From CAZLKT01 sp964560205 (GTDB taxonomy: Bacteria; Pseudomonadota; Alphaproteobacteria; Holosporales; Holosporaceae): DNA of 64,000 nucleotides. Each line of letters opens with the position of its first letter. The first letter of the stretch is position 1. The stretch lies in contig CAZLKT010000004.1 in the NCBI GenBank assembly GCA_964560205.1, positions 1 to 64,000 of the forward strand, read 5' to 3'. Below are positions 16,246-25,661 of this stretch, one piece after another. Below the pieces are notes generated by a model that saw nothing but the letters and a program-made list of their open reading frames with translations, was not told the origin of the DNA and searched no databases. The translations under genes were made by a program, and so were the position numbers.

Positions 16246-17606
16246 CCTATGTCTGTCAGGAGTGTGGGTCCTCTCACAGCAAATGGCGAGGCCAGTGTGA
16301 GGGATGTGCTCAATGGAACACCCTCTCTCTCGAACAGGCTCCTGACAAAAAAAAAGTCTCACAAGCTTCCGCATCTTTTTCTTTTCACAATCTCGCCACT
16401 ATAGCAGAAGACGAGGATCTTTTTCTTCGTTTACACACAGGGTTTCCAGAATTTGATCGTGTGTGTGGTGGAGGTTTAGTTGGTGGTTCTGTATCCCTTT
16501 TGGCCGGAGATCCTGGAATCGGAAAATCGACACTTTTGTTACAGATAGCAGGGAAAGTCTCCGAAAAGATCCCCACCTTTTATATTTCTGGGGAGGAGTC
16601 ATTGACACAGATTCGCCTGCGCGCCAAAAGACTTGGAGTGGAAAGCTCCATGTTACATCTGGCCAGCACCACTCTTTTAGAGGAGTTTCTTCCCTCCCTT
16701 TTCGATCTTCCTCAAAAAACATCTCCTCGAGGTTTTATTGTCCTCGACTCTATTCAAACCATCTCAAGCGAAAATGCTCAGGGGCCCGCGGGAAGCTTAA
16801 ATCAAATTCGAGCCTGTCTTCAGCACCTTCTCTTTTTAGCAAAATCTCAGAACATTCCCATTATCATTGTGGGCCATATTACCAAGGATGGCATGATTGC
16901 GGGACCAAAGGTTTTGGAGCATATGGTGGACAGTGTGTTTTACTTCGAGGGGGAAAAAAGCCGTCCCTATCGTATTTTGCGCAGTGTTAAAAATCGCTTT
17001 GGAGCCACAGATGAGATCGGGGTTTTTGATATGACCCAAGAGGGCCTTCAGGAGATTTCTGATCCCTCAAAACTTTTTCTCAGTCATCGAAATCCTCATA
17101 TTCCAGGCTCCTGTATTTATGCAGGTATGGAAGGCTCTCGCCCCATGTTGTTGGAGATACAAGCCCTCTCCACGTCATCATTTCTTGCTCATCCACGAAG
17201 AGCTGTGGTGGGCTGGGACAGCAACAGGCTTTCCATGGTGCTTGCTATTTTAGAAGCACGATGTCACATCCCTTTTTCCAATAAAGATGTTTTTCTCAGT
17301 GTACTTAGCGGCATTCGCATCACAGAACCAGCCGCCGATGTGGCTGCTGCTGCCGCACTTTTATCCTGCATCAAAAAATCCCCCATGCCGGAGAACGCCA
17401 TTGCCTTTGGAGAGATGGGCCTTACCGGGGAAATTCGACCTGTGCCGTACACGGACCTACGTTTGAAGGAAGCAGAAAAAATGGGCTTTACAAAAGCCTT
17501 TATTCCCATGCATGATAAAAAGCAGGAAAAATCTTTCCAAAACAAGAATATAAGTATCCACCCTCTCAACCATATTACAGACTTAGAAAGATTTTTTTCA
17601 TCATAA
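16242..17606 (+). CDS. radA: DNA repair protein RadA
   Basis: RadA is a RecA-like helicase that promotes branch migration during recombination, including integration of taken-up DNA. The 454-residue protein has a C4 zinc finger (C5, C8, C19, C22), Walker A GDPGIGKST (89-97), the RadA-specific KNRFG motif (250-254) and a C-terminal Lon-like domain (from about 285). The ATG overlaps the stop of bamD in an ATGA arrangement. Together with recA and recF in this window it supplies homologous recombination. Confidence 0.95.
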   Translation: MTYVCQECGSSHSKWRGQCEGCAQWNTLSLEQAPDKKKVSQASASFSFHNLATIAEDEDLFLRLHTGFPEFDRVCGGGLVGGSVSLLAGDPGIGKSTLLLQIAGKVSEKIPTFYISGEESLTQIRLRAKRLGVESSMLHLASTTLLEEFLPSLFDLPQKTSPRGFIVLDSIQTISSENAQGPAGSLNQIRACLQHLLFLAKSQNIPIIIVGHITKDGMIAGPKVLEHMVDSVFYFEGEKSRPYRILRSVKNRFGATDEIGVFDMTQEGLQEISDPSKLFLSHRNPHIPGSCIYAGMEGSRPMLLEIQALSTSSFLAHPRRAVVGWDSNRLSMVLAILEARCHIPFSNKDVFLSVLSGIRITEPAADVAAAAALLSCIKKSPMPENAIAFGEMGLTGEIRPVPYTDLRLKEAEKMGFTKAFIPMHDKKQEKSFQNKNISIHPLNHITDLERFFSS

Positions 17607-17615
17607 GGAGTATCC

Positions 17616-18239
17616 ATGGAGACAGTGCAACTAGACATTCCACAGTATTTTAATCTATGTGATGTTTTTCTCCTGTGTATTATTTTCTTTTCTGCTTTTG
17701 TGGGATTTTGCCGGGGGTTTATTCGAGAAATTTTTGGTATAAGTGCTTGGGGAATTTCCGCATTTTTTGCTTATCACGATTTCCCATGGACCCAGGAGAT
17801 TTTTTCACGATGGATGTCGGATCCTTTTTTGATACAGGCCGCATCTCGGTTGAGTGTTTTTTGCATCAGTCTTATGATGCTCATGTTTTTTGCGCAGTGG
17901 GCTTCAGCTGTTGTGCAGAACAGCTTGGCGAAAAGCATGGACAGCTCCCTTGGCATCGTTCTGGGTGTCCTAAGAGGAGGGGTTTTTATTGTGCTTGGAT
18001 ATACAGGAATTCTCTTTTTTCTCACGCCTGCTCATCATCCTCTTCTCATCAACTCCTGTCGAAGTCTTCCTCTTCTGCAAAATGGAGCTCTCTTTGTGGA
18101 GAAATTTCTTCCACCGTCCCTACGCCTTCATCCCATTTTTCAGCAAAGTCTTACGGAGATAAGAAAAAAGCACACTTCCTCAGACGTCATGACCCAAAAA
18201 ATATCACAACCACCTTTGCCCATACCAGCTCCACATTGA
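17616..18239 (+). CDS. cvpA: CvpA family membrane protein
   Basis: Four predicted membrane helices in the first 150 residues and the family pattern (FCRGFIREIFGISAWG, then SLGIVLGVLRGGV) mark a CvpA/colicin V production protein. E. coli CvpA affects colicin V release and envelope homeostasis, but its molecular job is uncertain. An AAGGAG site precedes the ATG, 9 bp after radA, as in other alphaproteobacteria, where radA-cvpA is a common pair. The C-terminal 40 residues are polar and poorly conserved. Confidence 0.88.
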   Translation: METVQLDIPQYFNLCDVFLLCIIFFSAFVGFCRGFIREIFGISAWGISAFFAYHDFPWTQEIFSRWMSDPFLIQAASRLSVFCISLMMLMFFAQWASAVVQNSLAKSMDSSLGIVLGVLRGGVFIVLGYTGILFFLTPAHHPLLINSCRSLPLLQNGALFVEKFLPPSLRLHPIFQQSLTEIRKKHTSSDVMTQKISQPPLPIPAPH

Positions 18240-18292
18240 TCCCCATTTATTTTTAATATATTATCAGTGAAAGATTTTTTCATTGGCACCCT

Positions 18293-19984
18293 GTGATCTC
18301 TTTTGAGTTGCTTCAATTTCTTGGATTATTGGCTGCTTTTTTGTCTCTTTTCCTCGTATGTAAAAAATTAAGTATCAATCCTGCCATAGGGTATCTCTTG
18401 GGGGGAATGGTTCTCGGGCCATCTTTTTTGGATATTTTTAAGCCTGGACCTTTTCTTGAGACGCTTTCTCACATAGGTATTTTGATTTTTTTATTTACTG
18501 TGGGATTGGAGATGCCTTTTTATCGGCTACAGTCGCTTAAGAAGTACATTCTTGGCATGGGCGCCATACAGGTTTTTCTGACCACCGCGGTTCTTATGGG
18601 AGTTCTCACTCTTTTCCCATGGATGATATCGTCATCTTTGGTGTTCCTTGGAATTTTTACCATCTCCTTATCTTTTTCGTCCACAGCCATTATTGTGCAG
18701 GTTTTATCTGATCGATTTGAGCTGACCACTTCACTTGGCCGTTTATCTCTCTCTATTTTGCTGTTTCAAGATATTATTGCAATTTTCATTTTTGTGTATT
18801 TCGATGTTTTAGATGGATTCTTTCACGCATCCACATCCATGTTACAGTGTGTGGGCCTTTCCTTGGGAGGGTGTTTTGTTGCGGCCGGAGGAGCATATGG
18901 TATAACATGGCTCACAAAAAAGCTCTTTCCCATTTATCGCTACAGCGAATTTATTCTTGCATTTATTTTTCTTGCAGTCATAGGCATGAGTCTTCTCACA
19001 GAGTACTTCCATCTCTCCTTAGAGCTTGGTGCCTTTCTCATGGGAATGGTTTTAGCCGGCACCACCTGGCGTCATCAAATGAGTGTTGATTTGCATGGTA
19101 TACGTACCATTTTTTTTGCTATCTTTTTCATAGTCATTGGACTGAAGATCAATGTGATGGCATGTTTGTCCATTTGGCCGTGGATTGTGGGAGGAATGAT
19201 AGGACTTTTTTGTGCCAAAAGTCTTGTCATGCTTTTCATTGGGGTCCTGTGGCGCTTAAAGCGAGATACTTTAATAAAGCTCAGCATTCTTATTAGCGGG
19301 TGCAGCGAATTTCTTTTTATTATTTTCCACCAACCTCTCATGAAAAAATATTTTGCTCCCAGCATTATTGATGGCTGTCTTATGATGGTCTTTTTATCCA
19401 TGATCACAACGCCAGTACTCTTTTCCTTGTGTAACAAATATCTTCTGTATCTCAAAAAAAAGAATCTCCACGAAGACAAAGAAGTACCTCACCAGAAGGT
19501 GGTCATATCGGGTTTTGGACATGTGGGAAAGACAGTGGCGCGCTTACTGGAGCGTAACTTTATTCCATTTATGATTATAGACTATGATCTCCTGCGAGTG
19601 CAGGCTGCAAAAACGGAAAAGTATGAAGCCATTTGTGGAGATATTCGTGATATTGAGTTTTTGAAAAAAATTGATATCCAGTATGCACGTGTTTTGATTA
19701 TTACCTTTGGACATCTTAATGCATCGGTGGAGCTGGTGAAGATGCTTCGACAAAAATTTCCAGCATTACACGTCTGTGTGCAAGTACATGACTATGGACA
19801 AGCGAATCGCTTTGCAGGGCTTGGTGCCCATCTCATTGTTCCAGAATCCGTGGATGTGGGCATTCGCATTGCATCCCTCACTCTACAGTTTTTGGGTTTT
19901 TCGGAAAGGTATTCCCGGGAAATGACAAATTTTCCTCAGAAGCCTCTCTTTGGAAAAAAACCACCTTCTGCGCTCTTAAAATAA
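18293..19984 (+). CDS. Kef-type K+/H+ antiporter with TrkA-N domain
   Basis: A 563-residue cation:proton antiporter (CPA2 family). Residues 1-380 contain about 12 hydrophobic helices of the Na+/H+ exchanger fold, with GYLLGGMVLGPS near the N-terminus and the ELGAFLMGMVLAG helix. Residues from about 400 form a Rossmann TrkA-N domain beginning VVISGFGHVGKTVARLL, which binds NAD(H) and gates ion flux. It starts at a GTG; no strong ribosome binding site is seen. KefB and KefC have this layout, and no glutathione-specific residues can be judged by eye, so I leave the symbol empty. It follows cvpA and precedes murJ by 13 bp. Confidence 0.85.
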   Translation: MISFELLQFLGLLAAFLSLFLVCKKLSINPAIGYLLGGMVLGPSFLDIFKPGPFLETLSHIGILIFLFTVGLEMPFYRLQSLKKYILGMGAIQVFLTTAVLMGVLTLFPWMISSSLVFLGIFTISLSFSSTAIIVQVLSDRFELTTSLGRLSLSILLFQDIIAIFIFVYFDVLDGFFHASTSMLQCVGLSLGGCFVAAGGAYGITWLTKKLFPIYRYSEFILAFIFLAVIGMSLLTEYFHLSLELGAFLMGMVLAGTTWRHQMSVDLHGIRTIFFAIFFIVIGLKINVMACLSIWPWIVGGMIGLFCAKSLVMLFIGVLWRLKRDTLIKLSILISGCSEFLFIIFHQPLMKKYFAPSIIDGCLMMVFLSMITTPVLFSLCNKYLLYLKKKNLHEDKEVPHQKVVISGFGHVGKTVARLLERNFIPFMIIDYDLLRVQAAKTEKYEAICGDIRDIEFLKKIDIQYARVLIITFGHLNASVELVKMLRQKFPALHVCVQVHDYGQANRFAGLGAHLIVPESVDVGIRIASLTLQFLGFSERYSREMTNFPQKPLFGKKPPSALLK

Positions 19985-19997
19985 AGGAGATATTGCC

Positions 19998-21566
19998 ATG
20001 AACTTTCTTCGTACCGTATCATCGTTCAGCGGTTTTGTTGTTATAAGCCGCATTACGGGATATTGTAGGGATTGGCTTGTATCCGTACTCCTTGGTGCCA
20101 CTGTTATCAGCGATGCTCTTGTCATAGCCATTAAGATTCCCACGTTCTTTCGAAGGCTTTCTGCGGAGGGCGCATTTCATAACAGCTTTCTTCCCATTTT
20201 CTCTAAAACCATGGGCAAAGACACCACCATTAACCCAGAAACCCAAGCTTTCTGTAACAATATTTTTACCATTCTCTCTGCCTCACTCCTGTTTTTTGTG
20301 GTGGTCATGGAGGGGAATTTTTCCTGGATTACTTCCCAACTTTTTGGAACCACATCTCCGGAAAAGTTTTTTTGGATACAAAAGCTCGGACGCGTTACCT
20401 TTCCTTACGTTCTTTTTATTTCCGTGGCATCATTTTTTGGCAGCGTTCTCAATGCATTTGGAAGATTTTCTTTATGGGCCGCCAGTAATGCCATCGGCAA
20501 CACCACCATTATTCTCTATGTTTTATGTGGCATGTTTTTCTCTGAGAATTATGGAAGCCTTTTTGCGTGGGGTATCTTTTTTTCTGGGTGTGTGCAATGT
20601 CTTATGATGGCATGGGCCTTTCGTCGAAGGGGTTTTCACGTGTCGCTTTGTCGACCACGACTTTCTTCCTCCGTGAGGGAATTCTTTCAAAAACTAGGGC
20701 CCAATGTGTTAGGTGTATGCTTTTTACAGCTGAATATTTTGATAAGCCTTTATCTGGCTTCCACCCTTCCTCCCGGATGTCTTTCCTATCTTCATTATGC
20801 GGATCGTTTAAATCAATTGCCCATAAGTATTGTTGGTGTCTCCATCAGCTCCGTACTGCTTCCCACTTTTTTGCATTATTTTCATCATAAGAACAAGGAT
20901 ATGGCAAACAAGATACTCAACCGCGTGCTTCGCCTGGTAGCGATTTTAATTTTTCCCATTACTGCCATTTTAGCGTGTTGTGCATTTCCGCTATGCTTTA
21001 TTCTTTTTGGTCATGCTAAACTAACTGTGCTACAGGTAAAAGAAGTAGCGTACACTGTCATGACTTTTATTATCGGCATGCCTGCTTATATTTTCAGCAA
21101 AGTCCTTGTGGTGAGATTTTCTGCAGAGGGGGACATGCGGTTTCCACTGATTGCATCCAGTATAAGTATTGTCATGGATGTGGTGCTCAGCGTCGCGCTC
21201 CTCTCCACATGGCAGCATTTGGGCATTGCCTTTGCCATTGCCACCTCTTCGTGGATCAATGTCATGGGACTGCTCGTTCTTCTTTATTATAAGTATCGGT
21301 GGTGTGTTTCTGGTGAGGTGTTGTCATTTATGGGAAGACTTTTGGCCATATGTTGTGTTGTGGCACTTGTGTTGGTGGGCAGCCAATATGTGCTTCCACC
21401 TTTTTTCACCATGGGATTTTGGGAACAGGTGCTATGGATGATGGTCCTTGGTATCACAGCTCTTAGCCTTACGCTCCTTTTGTGTCTATGGACCAAAACC
21501 CTGTCTTGGCGATACATAAAGTTCATGAAATATGTTATCACACAAAAAAAACATGATGGTGCATGA
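19998..21566 (+). CDS. murJ: Lipid II flippase MurJ
   Basis: MurJ moves the peptidoglycan precursor lipid II across the inner membrane. The protein has 522 residues with about 14 hydrophobic helices of the MOP superfamily. Conserved parts include SRITGYCRDWLVSVLLG at the N-terminus, the FRRLSAEGAFHNSFLPIF segment and LHYADRLNQLPISIVGVSI in the middle. AAAGGAGA precedes the ATG. Its end overlaps the polyprenyl synthase gene, which makes the lipid carrier class that MurJ's substrate uses, a sensible functional link. Confidence 0.93.
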   Translation: MNFLRTVSSFSGFVVISRITGYCRDWLVSVLLGATVISDALVIAIKIPTFFRRLSAEGAFHNSFLPIFSKTMGKDTTINPETQAFCNNIFTILSASLLFFVVVMEGNFSWITSQLFGTTSPEKFFWIQKLGRVTFPYVLFISVASFFGSVLNAFGRFSLWAASNAIGNTTIILYVLCGMFFSENYGSLFAWGIFFSGCVQCLMMAWAFRRRGFHVSLCRPRLSSSVREFFQKLGPNVLGVCFLQLNILISLYLASTLPPGCLSYLHYADRLNQLPISIVGVSISSVLLPTFLHYFHHKNKDMANKILNRVLRLVAILIFPITAILACCAFPLCFILFGHAKLTVLQVKEVAYTVMTFIIGMPAYIFSKVLVVRFSAEGDMRFPLIASSISIVMDVVLSVALLSTWQHLGIAFAIATSSWINVMGLLVLLYYKYRWCVSGEVLSFMGRLLAICCVVALVLVGSQYVLPPFFTMGFWEQVLWMMVLGITALSLTLLLCLWTKTLSWRYIKFMKYVITQKKHDGA

Positions 21567-22551
21567 ACAGCAGAGTCTCACATGGTCATGGGAAGTCTTT
21601 ACCACACCCGTGAAGACGGAGTGGGATCTTTTCTCCCATGAGCTGCATAAAATGAATGAACTTTTTCGTATGTCTCTCTCAAAGAGCATGCAACAAAAAA
21701 TATCTCATACATTTTTAGCATACCCAGGAAAATGTGTTCGACCCCTTATGATGATACTTCTCTTCCGTGCGTGCTCCCATGAGGGGGATTTTTTACCGAT
21801 GCTTCCCCTCCTCACAGCAGTGGAAAACATTCATACTGCCTCGCTTCTTCATGATGATGTCATAGATGCGGGACAAAAAAGACGAGGACACATGTGCGTT
21901 CAGCACGTGGTCGGCAATCGTTATGGAATTTTACTGGGAGATGCCATATGGATGCAGGGGTCAAGCCTCCTTCTTGATATTCCCCATCCATCTATTATAC
22001 GTTTCATGCACAAAGCCATGAATTCCATGATCATGGGACAACTGCAAGAGGGGGAGATGGGCTTTTCCACACCTCTTTCTCAGTACGAATACATGATATA
22101 CAAGAAAACTGGATGTCTTTTTGAAGCTGCATTTTATGGCGTGACCTATTTTATGCACCTTCCACACGTGGCATCATCTTTTGCGGAATTTGGTGCTTTA
22201 TGGGGCAAAGGATTTCAACTTCTGGATGATGTGTGGGATTACTATGAATCTCCCATATCTGTAAGCAAAGAAAAAGGCCAGGACTTTCGTACCCGGAAAA
22301 AAACCTTTCCCCTTTTGTGGGCCTATCAGCATGGAACTCCTCATGAAAAAAAGGAGATAAAAAAGGTGTGGGAGCAGGCCTCATGGAGAGACATGCGGAG
22401 TCTTCTGGAGAAAATGGGGGCATTTCAGGCTACCCTTCTTCATGCAGACAATTTTTTTCGTGTCAGTATAGAGCGATTACAATCAGCACGGAAAGAGCTT
22501 CCCATGGACACAACCCAGCTCTCTCTATTAAAGGATTTTTTGCTTTCATGA
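21532..22551 (+). CDS. ispB: Polyprenyl (octaprenyl) diphosphate synthase
   Basis: A trans-prenyltransferase that extends farnesyl diphosphate to the side chain of ubiquinone. Both Asp-rich motifs are present: DDVID (108-112) and DDVWD (232-236), along with FLAYPGKCVRPLM and GQLQEGE. The protein has 339 residues from the first ATG; a start at 21553 would reduce the overlap with murJ and would lose only seven residues. The chain length cannot be read from the sequence with certainty, so the symbol means the class. It is convergent with dapD. Confidence 0.88.
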   Translation: MLSHKKNMMVHEQQSLTWSWEVFTTPVKTEWDLFSHELHKMNELFRMSLSKSMQQKISHTFLAYPGKCVRPLMMILLFRACSHEGDFLPMLPLLTAVENIHTASLLHDDVIDAGQKRRGHMCVQHVVGNRYGILLGDAIWMQGSSLLLDIPHPSIIRFMHKAMNSMIMGQLQEGEMGFSTPLSQYEYMIYKKTGCLFEAAFYGVTYFMHLPHVASSFAEFGALWGKGFQLLDDVWDYYESPISVSKEKGQDFRTRKKTFPLLWAYQHGTPHEKKEIKKVWEQASWRDMRSLLEKMGAFQATLLHADNFFRVSIERLQSARKELPMDTTQLSLLKDFLLS

Positions 22552-22572
22552 CTGACAGAGTGTGAAAATGAG

Positions 22573-23412
22573 TTATACATCTCGCAGAAGCGTGTTCAGC
22601 GAAGTTTTTCTCCTGCTTTCTTCATCAACAACTTTCGCAATAACTGCACAAGCAAGCCCGAGACGTGCATGACCTTCATCCATGAGAGTACCCGGCACCA
22701 CAATGGAGTACGGCGGTATTCTTCCATGGGAGATTTCCATTGTGTGGCGATGGAGAATTTTTGTGCTCTTTGTGATGGTGACACCGGATGCAATGATGCT
22801 TCCCTTTTCTATGTGGATGCCTTCTGAAATGCAGGAGCCCGCCCCAACAAATACATTGTCTTCCACAATGCATGGATATTCCCCGGGGGGCTCTAAAACA
22901 CCACCCACCATAGCTTGAGCAGAGATGTGACACTCCTTTCCAATGTACGCACAGGACCCGATGGTGGCACCATAATCAATCATAGTTTTCTCTCCCACAT
23001 GGGCTCCTATATTCACAAACGATGGCATAATCACTGCCTGTGGTCCGATATATGTGCCTCTCCGCACAAAGGACCCGGGTGGCAGCCGCATTTTCTGGTC
23101 TTCAATGACCTTTTCGTGGAAAACACGAAGGGGGATTTTGTCCCACCACTGCCCTGTGCCATCAGACATCTCCCTCATAGGAAAAAACCGGAAAAGCAGA
23201 AGAATGCCTCTTCTCACCCACTGATGAATGTGCCAATCCTCCCCCTCCTGGGCGGGCGGTGTTACAGGGCCCACATCTCCCCGCTCTAAGGCAGTGAGAA
23301 AGTCCTCTAAAAGAGGGGTAATCTTTTCCTTTCTATCCGAAGAAGAAATCTCATGGACAGAAAGATCCCATAACTTCTCTATGGATGCTGCAAGGGCAGA
23401 TGATGAGCTCAT
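22573..23412 (-). CDS. dapD: Tetrahydrodipicolinate N-succinyltransferase
   Basis: DapD succinylates tetrahydrodipicolinate in the lysine/diaminopimelate pathway, so the cell can make the meso-DAP of its peptidoglycan. The 279-residue protein has the N-terminal helical domain and a left-handed beta-helix of hexapeptide repeats (from about 110, FVRRGTYIGPQAVIMPSFVN in sense), then EDNVFVGAGSCISEG and VVPGTL near the end. These are typical DapD signatures. It lies 6 bp from the upstream PpiD/SurA-like gene. Confidence 0.93.
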   Translation of the reverse strand: MSSSSALAASIEKLWDLSVHEISSSDRKEKITPLLEDFLTALERGDVGPVTPPAQEGEDWHIHQWVRRGILLLFRFFPMREMSDGTGQWWDKIPLRVFHEKVIEDQKMRLPPGSFVRRGTYIGPQAVIMPSFVNIGAHVGEKTMIDYGATIGSCAYIGKECHISAQAMVGGVLEPPGEYPCIVEDNVFVGAGSCISEGIHIEKGSIIASGVTITKSTKILHRHTMEISHGRIPPYSIVVPGTLMDEGHARLGLACAVIAKVVDEESRRKTSLNTLLRDV

Positions 23413-23418
23413 AAACCA

Positions 23419-24303
23419 TTACCCTTCCTTCTCTGAAACCTCATAGGGAAGTTTCTTGGGATTTCCTTCATGGTCAAAAAGTACCACCTTATACTTTTTA
23501 TAAAGCTCCTTGAAAAAATCATCTTGGATGTCTGACAAAAGCTCCTCTCTGGCTTCAATAAGTATTTTTTTGGAATGAGGATCGATCTTCAGCTTCTTTG
23601 CAATGTACAGCACATAATACTTTCCATCTTCCCCTTCCTCACCAATCTCCAACTCCCCCACCTTTTTATTGGCAAGAGATGGGAAATTTTTTGCCAAATT
23701 GCTCTCCCATCTTGGCGGAAGATCCAATATGGATGGCTTGTATATAAGCCCCTTTCTTTCTGCCTCTTCTTTCAGCAGGCTTCTGGCAATGGTCTCAAAC
23801 GTGGTGGTTTTATTGGCATATTGAAGTCCTTTCTGGATTCTCTCTGCAAAAGATTTATCCTCAAACTGGGCCATTTGCATATATACTTCTCGCTCACCAG
23901 CTGCCATTTTTTCTGCTTTTTTCTGCACATCCTCAGGGGATAGTTTTATTTCCAACTTGTTGTACACTGCCTTATAAAATTCCTTCATTTTTTTTTCTTT
24001 TTCTTCAGGAGAATCCTTCTCCTTCCACTTCCCCTCTTCTTTCATCAGCAGGATGAGGCATGCCTCCTGTATCTTTTTTTGCCGAATAATGTCAAATGCT
24101 TTTTCTCGATCCTCCTCGGAGAACCCCTCTCCATCCTCCGCTGATTTCTTTTTGTCATAAACGTCCACTTGATCCCACACTTGTTTCTCTGTGATAACAG
24201 TGTCCCCAACTTTTGCTGCGGGTTTCTCCTCTGCATTTGCGTGCACAAGATCTGCCGCCACACTCATCCCTATAAAAAACATGATTCGCAAAAAATAAGA
24301 CAT
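23419..24303 (-). CDS. Periplasmic SurA/PpiD-like chaperone, no clear rotamase domain
   Basis: A 295-residue exported protein. The ATG at 24301-24303 follows GGAGG, and the signal peptide ends around VHANAEE. The mature N-terminus (KVGDTVITEKQVWDQVD) matches the opening of SurA/PpiD/PrsA proteins, where a short strand precedes chaperone helices. The middle is Lys/Glu-rich and helical. The C-terminal part from about 205 (LDLPPRWESNLAKNF, then VGELEIGEEGEDGKYYVLYIAKK) resembles only the beginning of a parvulin module, without the usual active-site His and Gly. It probably binds unfolded outer-membrane proteins rather than isomerising prolines. It sits between terL and dapD, all on the minus strand. 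Confidence 0.65.
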   Translation of the reverse strand: MSYFLRIMFFIGMSVAADLVHANAEEKPAAKVGDTVITEKQVWDQVDVYDKKKSAEDGEGFSEEDREKAFDIIRQKKIQEACLILLMKEEGKWKEKDSPEEKEKKMKEFYKAVYNKLEIKLSPEDVQKKAEKMAAGEREVYMQMAQFEDKSFAERIQKGLQYANKTTTFETIARSLLKEEAERKGLIYKPSILDLPPRWESNLAKNFPSLANKKVGELEIGEEGEDGKYYVLYIAKKLKIDPHSKKILIEAREELLSDIQDDFFKELYKKYKVVLFDHEGNPKKLPYEVSEKEG

Positions 24304-24380
24304 AGCACAAACCTCCACCCTTTATTTACGGCCATTGTAGAAGAAAATGCTTAAAAAAAAAAGAGTTTCATGGGTAAAGT

Positions 24381-25652
24381 CTAAGAAAGCATGTCCATGG
24401 ACCATATTTTGTGATGACATGGTGTATCGTGCAAAAAAAGCTCTGTGAGGGCCCATACCAAAGCATCCAAGCGATCAGGCGACATGCGTGCCTCCCCCGT
24501 GTAGGAAAGAAGCTGTTCCTCCAGAGAAGGAAAATACCTTTTATGAAAAATGCGACCTTGTTCGTACAGCATGACTATGGGTTCGGCTCGAAGGATTTTT
24601 CCTCTGGTGGCGCGAACAGCCTTAAAGGGGATGTGTTGAGGCGTGGTGGTGCGAAGCACATTTTCCACCATGTCACCACCATGATTGATTTCTCCCACCA
24701 CAAGGTCTGCTTCATAGCGGTGAAAAGCATCAACAACAATTTTTCCCCACTGCGTTGGTGTATAACGGCCACTAAGATCTTCCAAAATATATCCCGCGCC
24801 TGATGCATCTTTTCCTGCCACAATAATGCCAGTCTCATCACTTTTTTCATGATGAGACGCTGCGGGATCGATGGCCACAATCAGACGTGTAAGTGGGGGA
24901 ATTGATGATGCGTAGGAAAAAAAATGTGGCTTCCACAAGGCATCATGGGAAAAGCTCAACAAAGTGCCGTGGATTTCTTGAGCCCCCGTGCGTGTATTCC
25001 CATAATGTGTCATAAGATTTTCCACATAGGATTTTGGCAAATGCTCTACATTTTCCATGGTGCTTCCTGTGGTTACCACCACATCGGGTCTTTTGAGAAT
25101 TTTATGGAGAAGAGGGATGGGTCTGGGGGTTGTAGTGACGATAACGCGAGGAAACGCGCCAAGACGAAGACAAAACATCAGCTGATCCCAAGCTTCCTCA
25201 GGATGATGAAATTTTGCCAGCTCATCAATCCACGCAGCGTGAAACTGGGGGCCTCGCAATTGAGAAAATGCATCTCCGCTGTGAGCTATGGCCATGCTGC
25301 CATTTTTCCAGCGGACTTCATTTTTGCGTATGGAGTACGTGATACTTTGTGGGGCACACACGGAAAGTAAGCCACTTTCCCCTTCTATCATTATCCGTCG
25401 CACATCTTCCATGGTTTGCCCAAGAAGACAGATACGTTGGTGATGGGCACTCCAGATGCGTACGGTTTCTGCACCTGTTCTTGTTTTTCCAAAACCTCGT
25501 CCAGCCATAATAAGCCAAACGCGCCAATCACCAGGGGGAATCCGCTGATTGGGCCGTGCAGAAACCTCCCAAAGGGATGCACGGCGTTTTTTTTCTTCAT
25601 GGAGCAAAGCCTTCCATTTTTTATATAAAATATCCCGAGCAGAAGATGTCAT
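24381..25652 (-). CDS. Terminase large subunit, RcGTA gp2-like
   Basis: The motor that pumps DNA into the capsid and cuts it. The 423-residue protein has the N-terminal ATPase with Walker A GRGFGKT (51-57) in the context WRVWLIMAGRGFGKTRTGAE, as in GTA-type terminases, a Walker B WIDE (141-144), and a C-terminal RNase H-like nuclease whose first catalytic Asp is in IVAIDPAASH (D262). The frame is intact. It is separated from the matching portal-capsid operon by about 18 kb, lying 9 bp downstream of tyrS, so it is probably expressed with that housekeeping gene. No small terminase gene is visible next to it. Confidence 0.9.
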   Translation of the reverse strand: MTSSARDILYKKWKALLHEEKKRRASLWEVSARPNQRIPPGDWRVWLIMAGRGFGKTRTGAETVRIWSAHHQRICLLGQTMEDVRRIMIEGESGLLSVCAPQSITYSIRKNEVRWKNGSMAIAHSGDAFSQLRGPQFHAAWIDELAKFHHPEEAWDQLMFCLRLGAFPRVIVTTTPRPIPLLHKILKRPDVVVTTGSTMENVEHLPKSYVENLMTHYGNTRTGAQEIHGTLLSFSHDALWKPHFFSYASSIPPLTRLIVAIDPAASHHEKSDETGIIVAGKDASGAGYILEDLSGRYTPTQWGKIVVDAFHRYEADLVVGEINHGGDMVENVLRTTTPQHIPFKAVRATRGKILRAEPIVMLYEQGRIFHKRYFPSLEEQLLSYTGEARMSPDRLDALVWALTELFLHDTPCHHKIWSMDMLS

Positions 25653-25661
25653 AAAAAGTCT

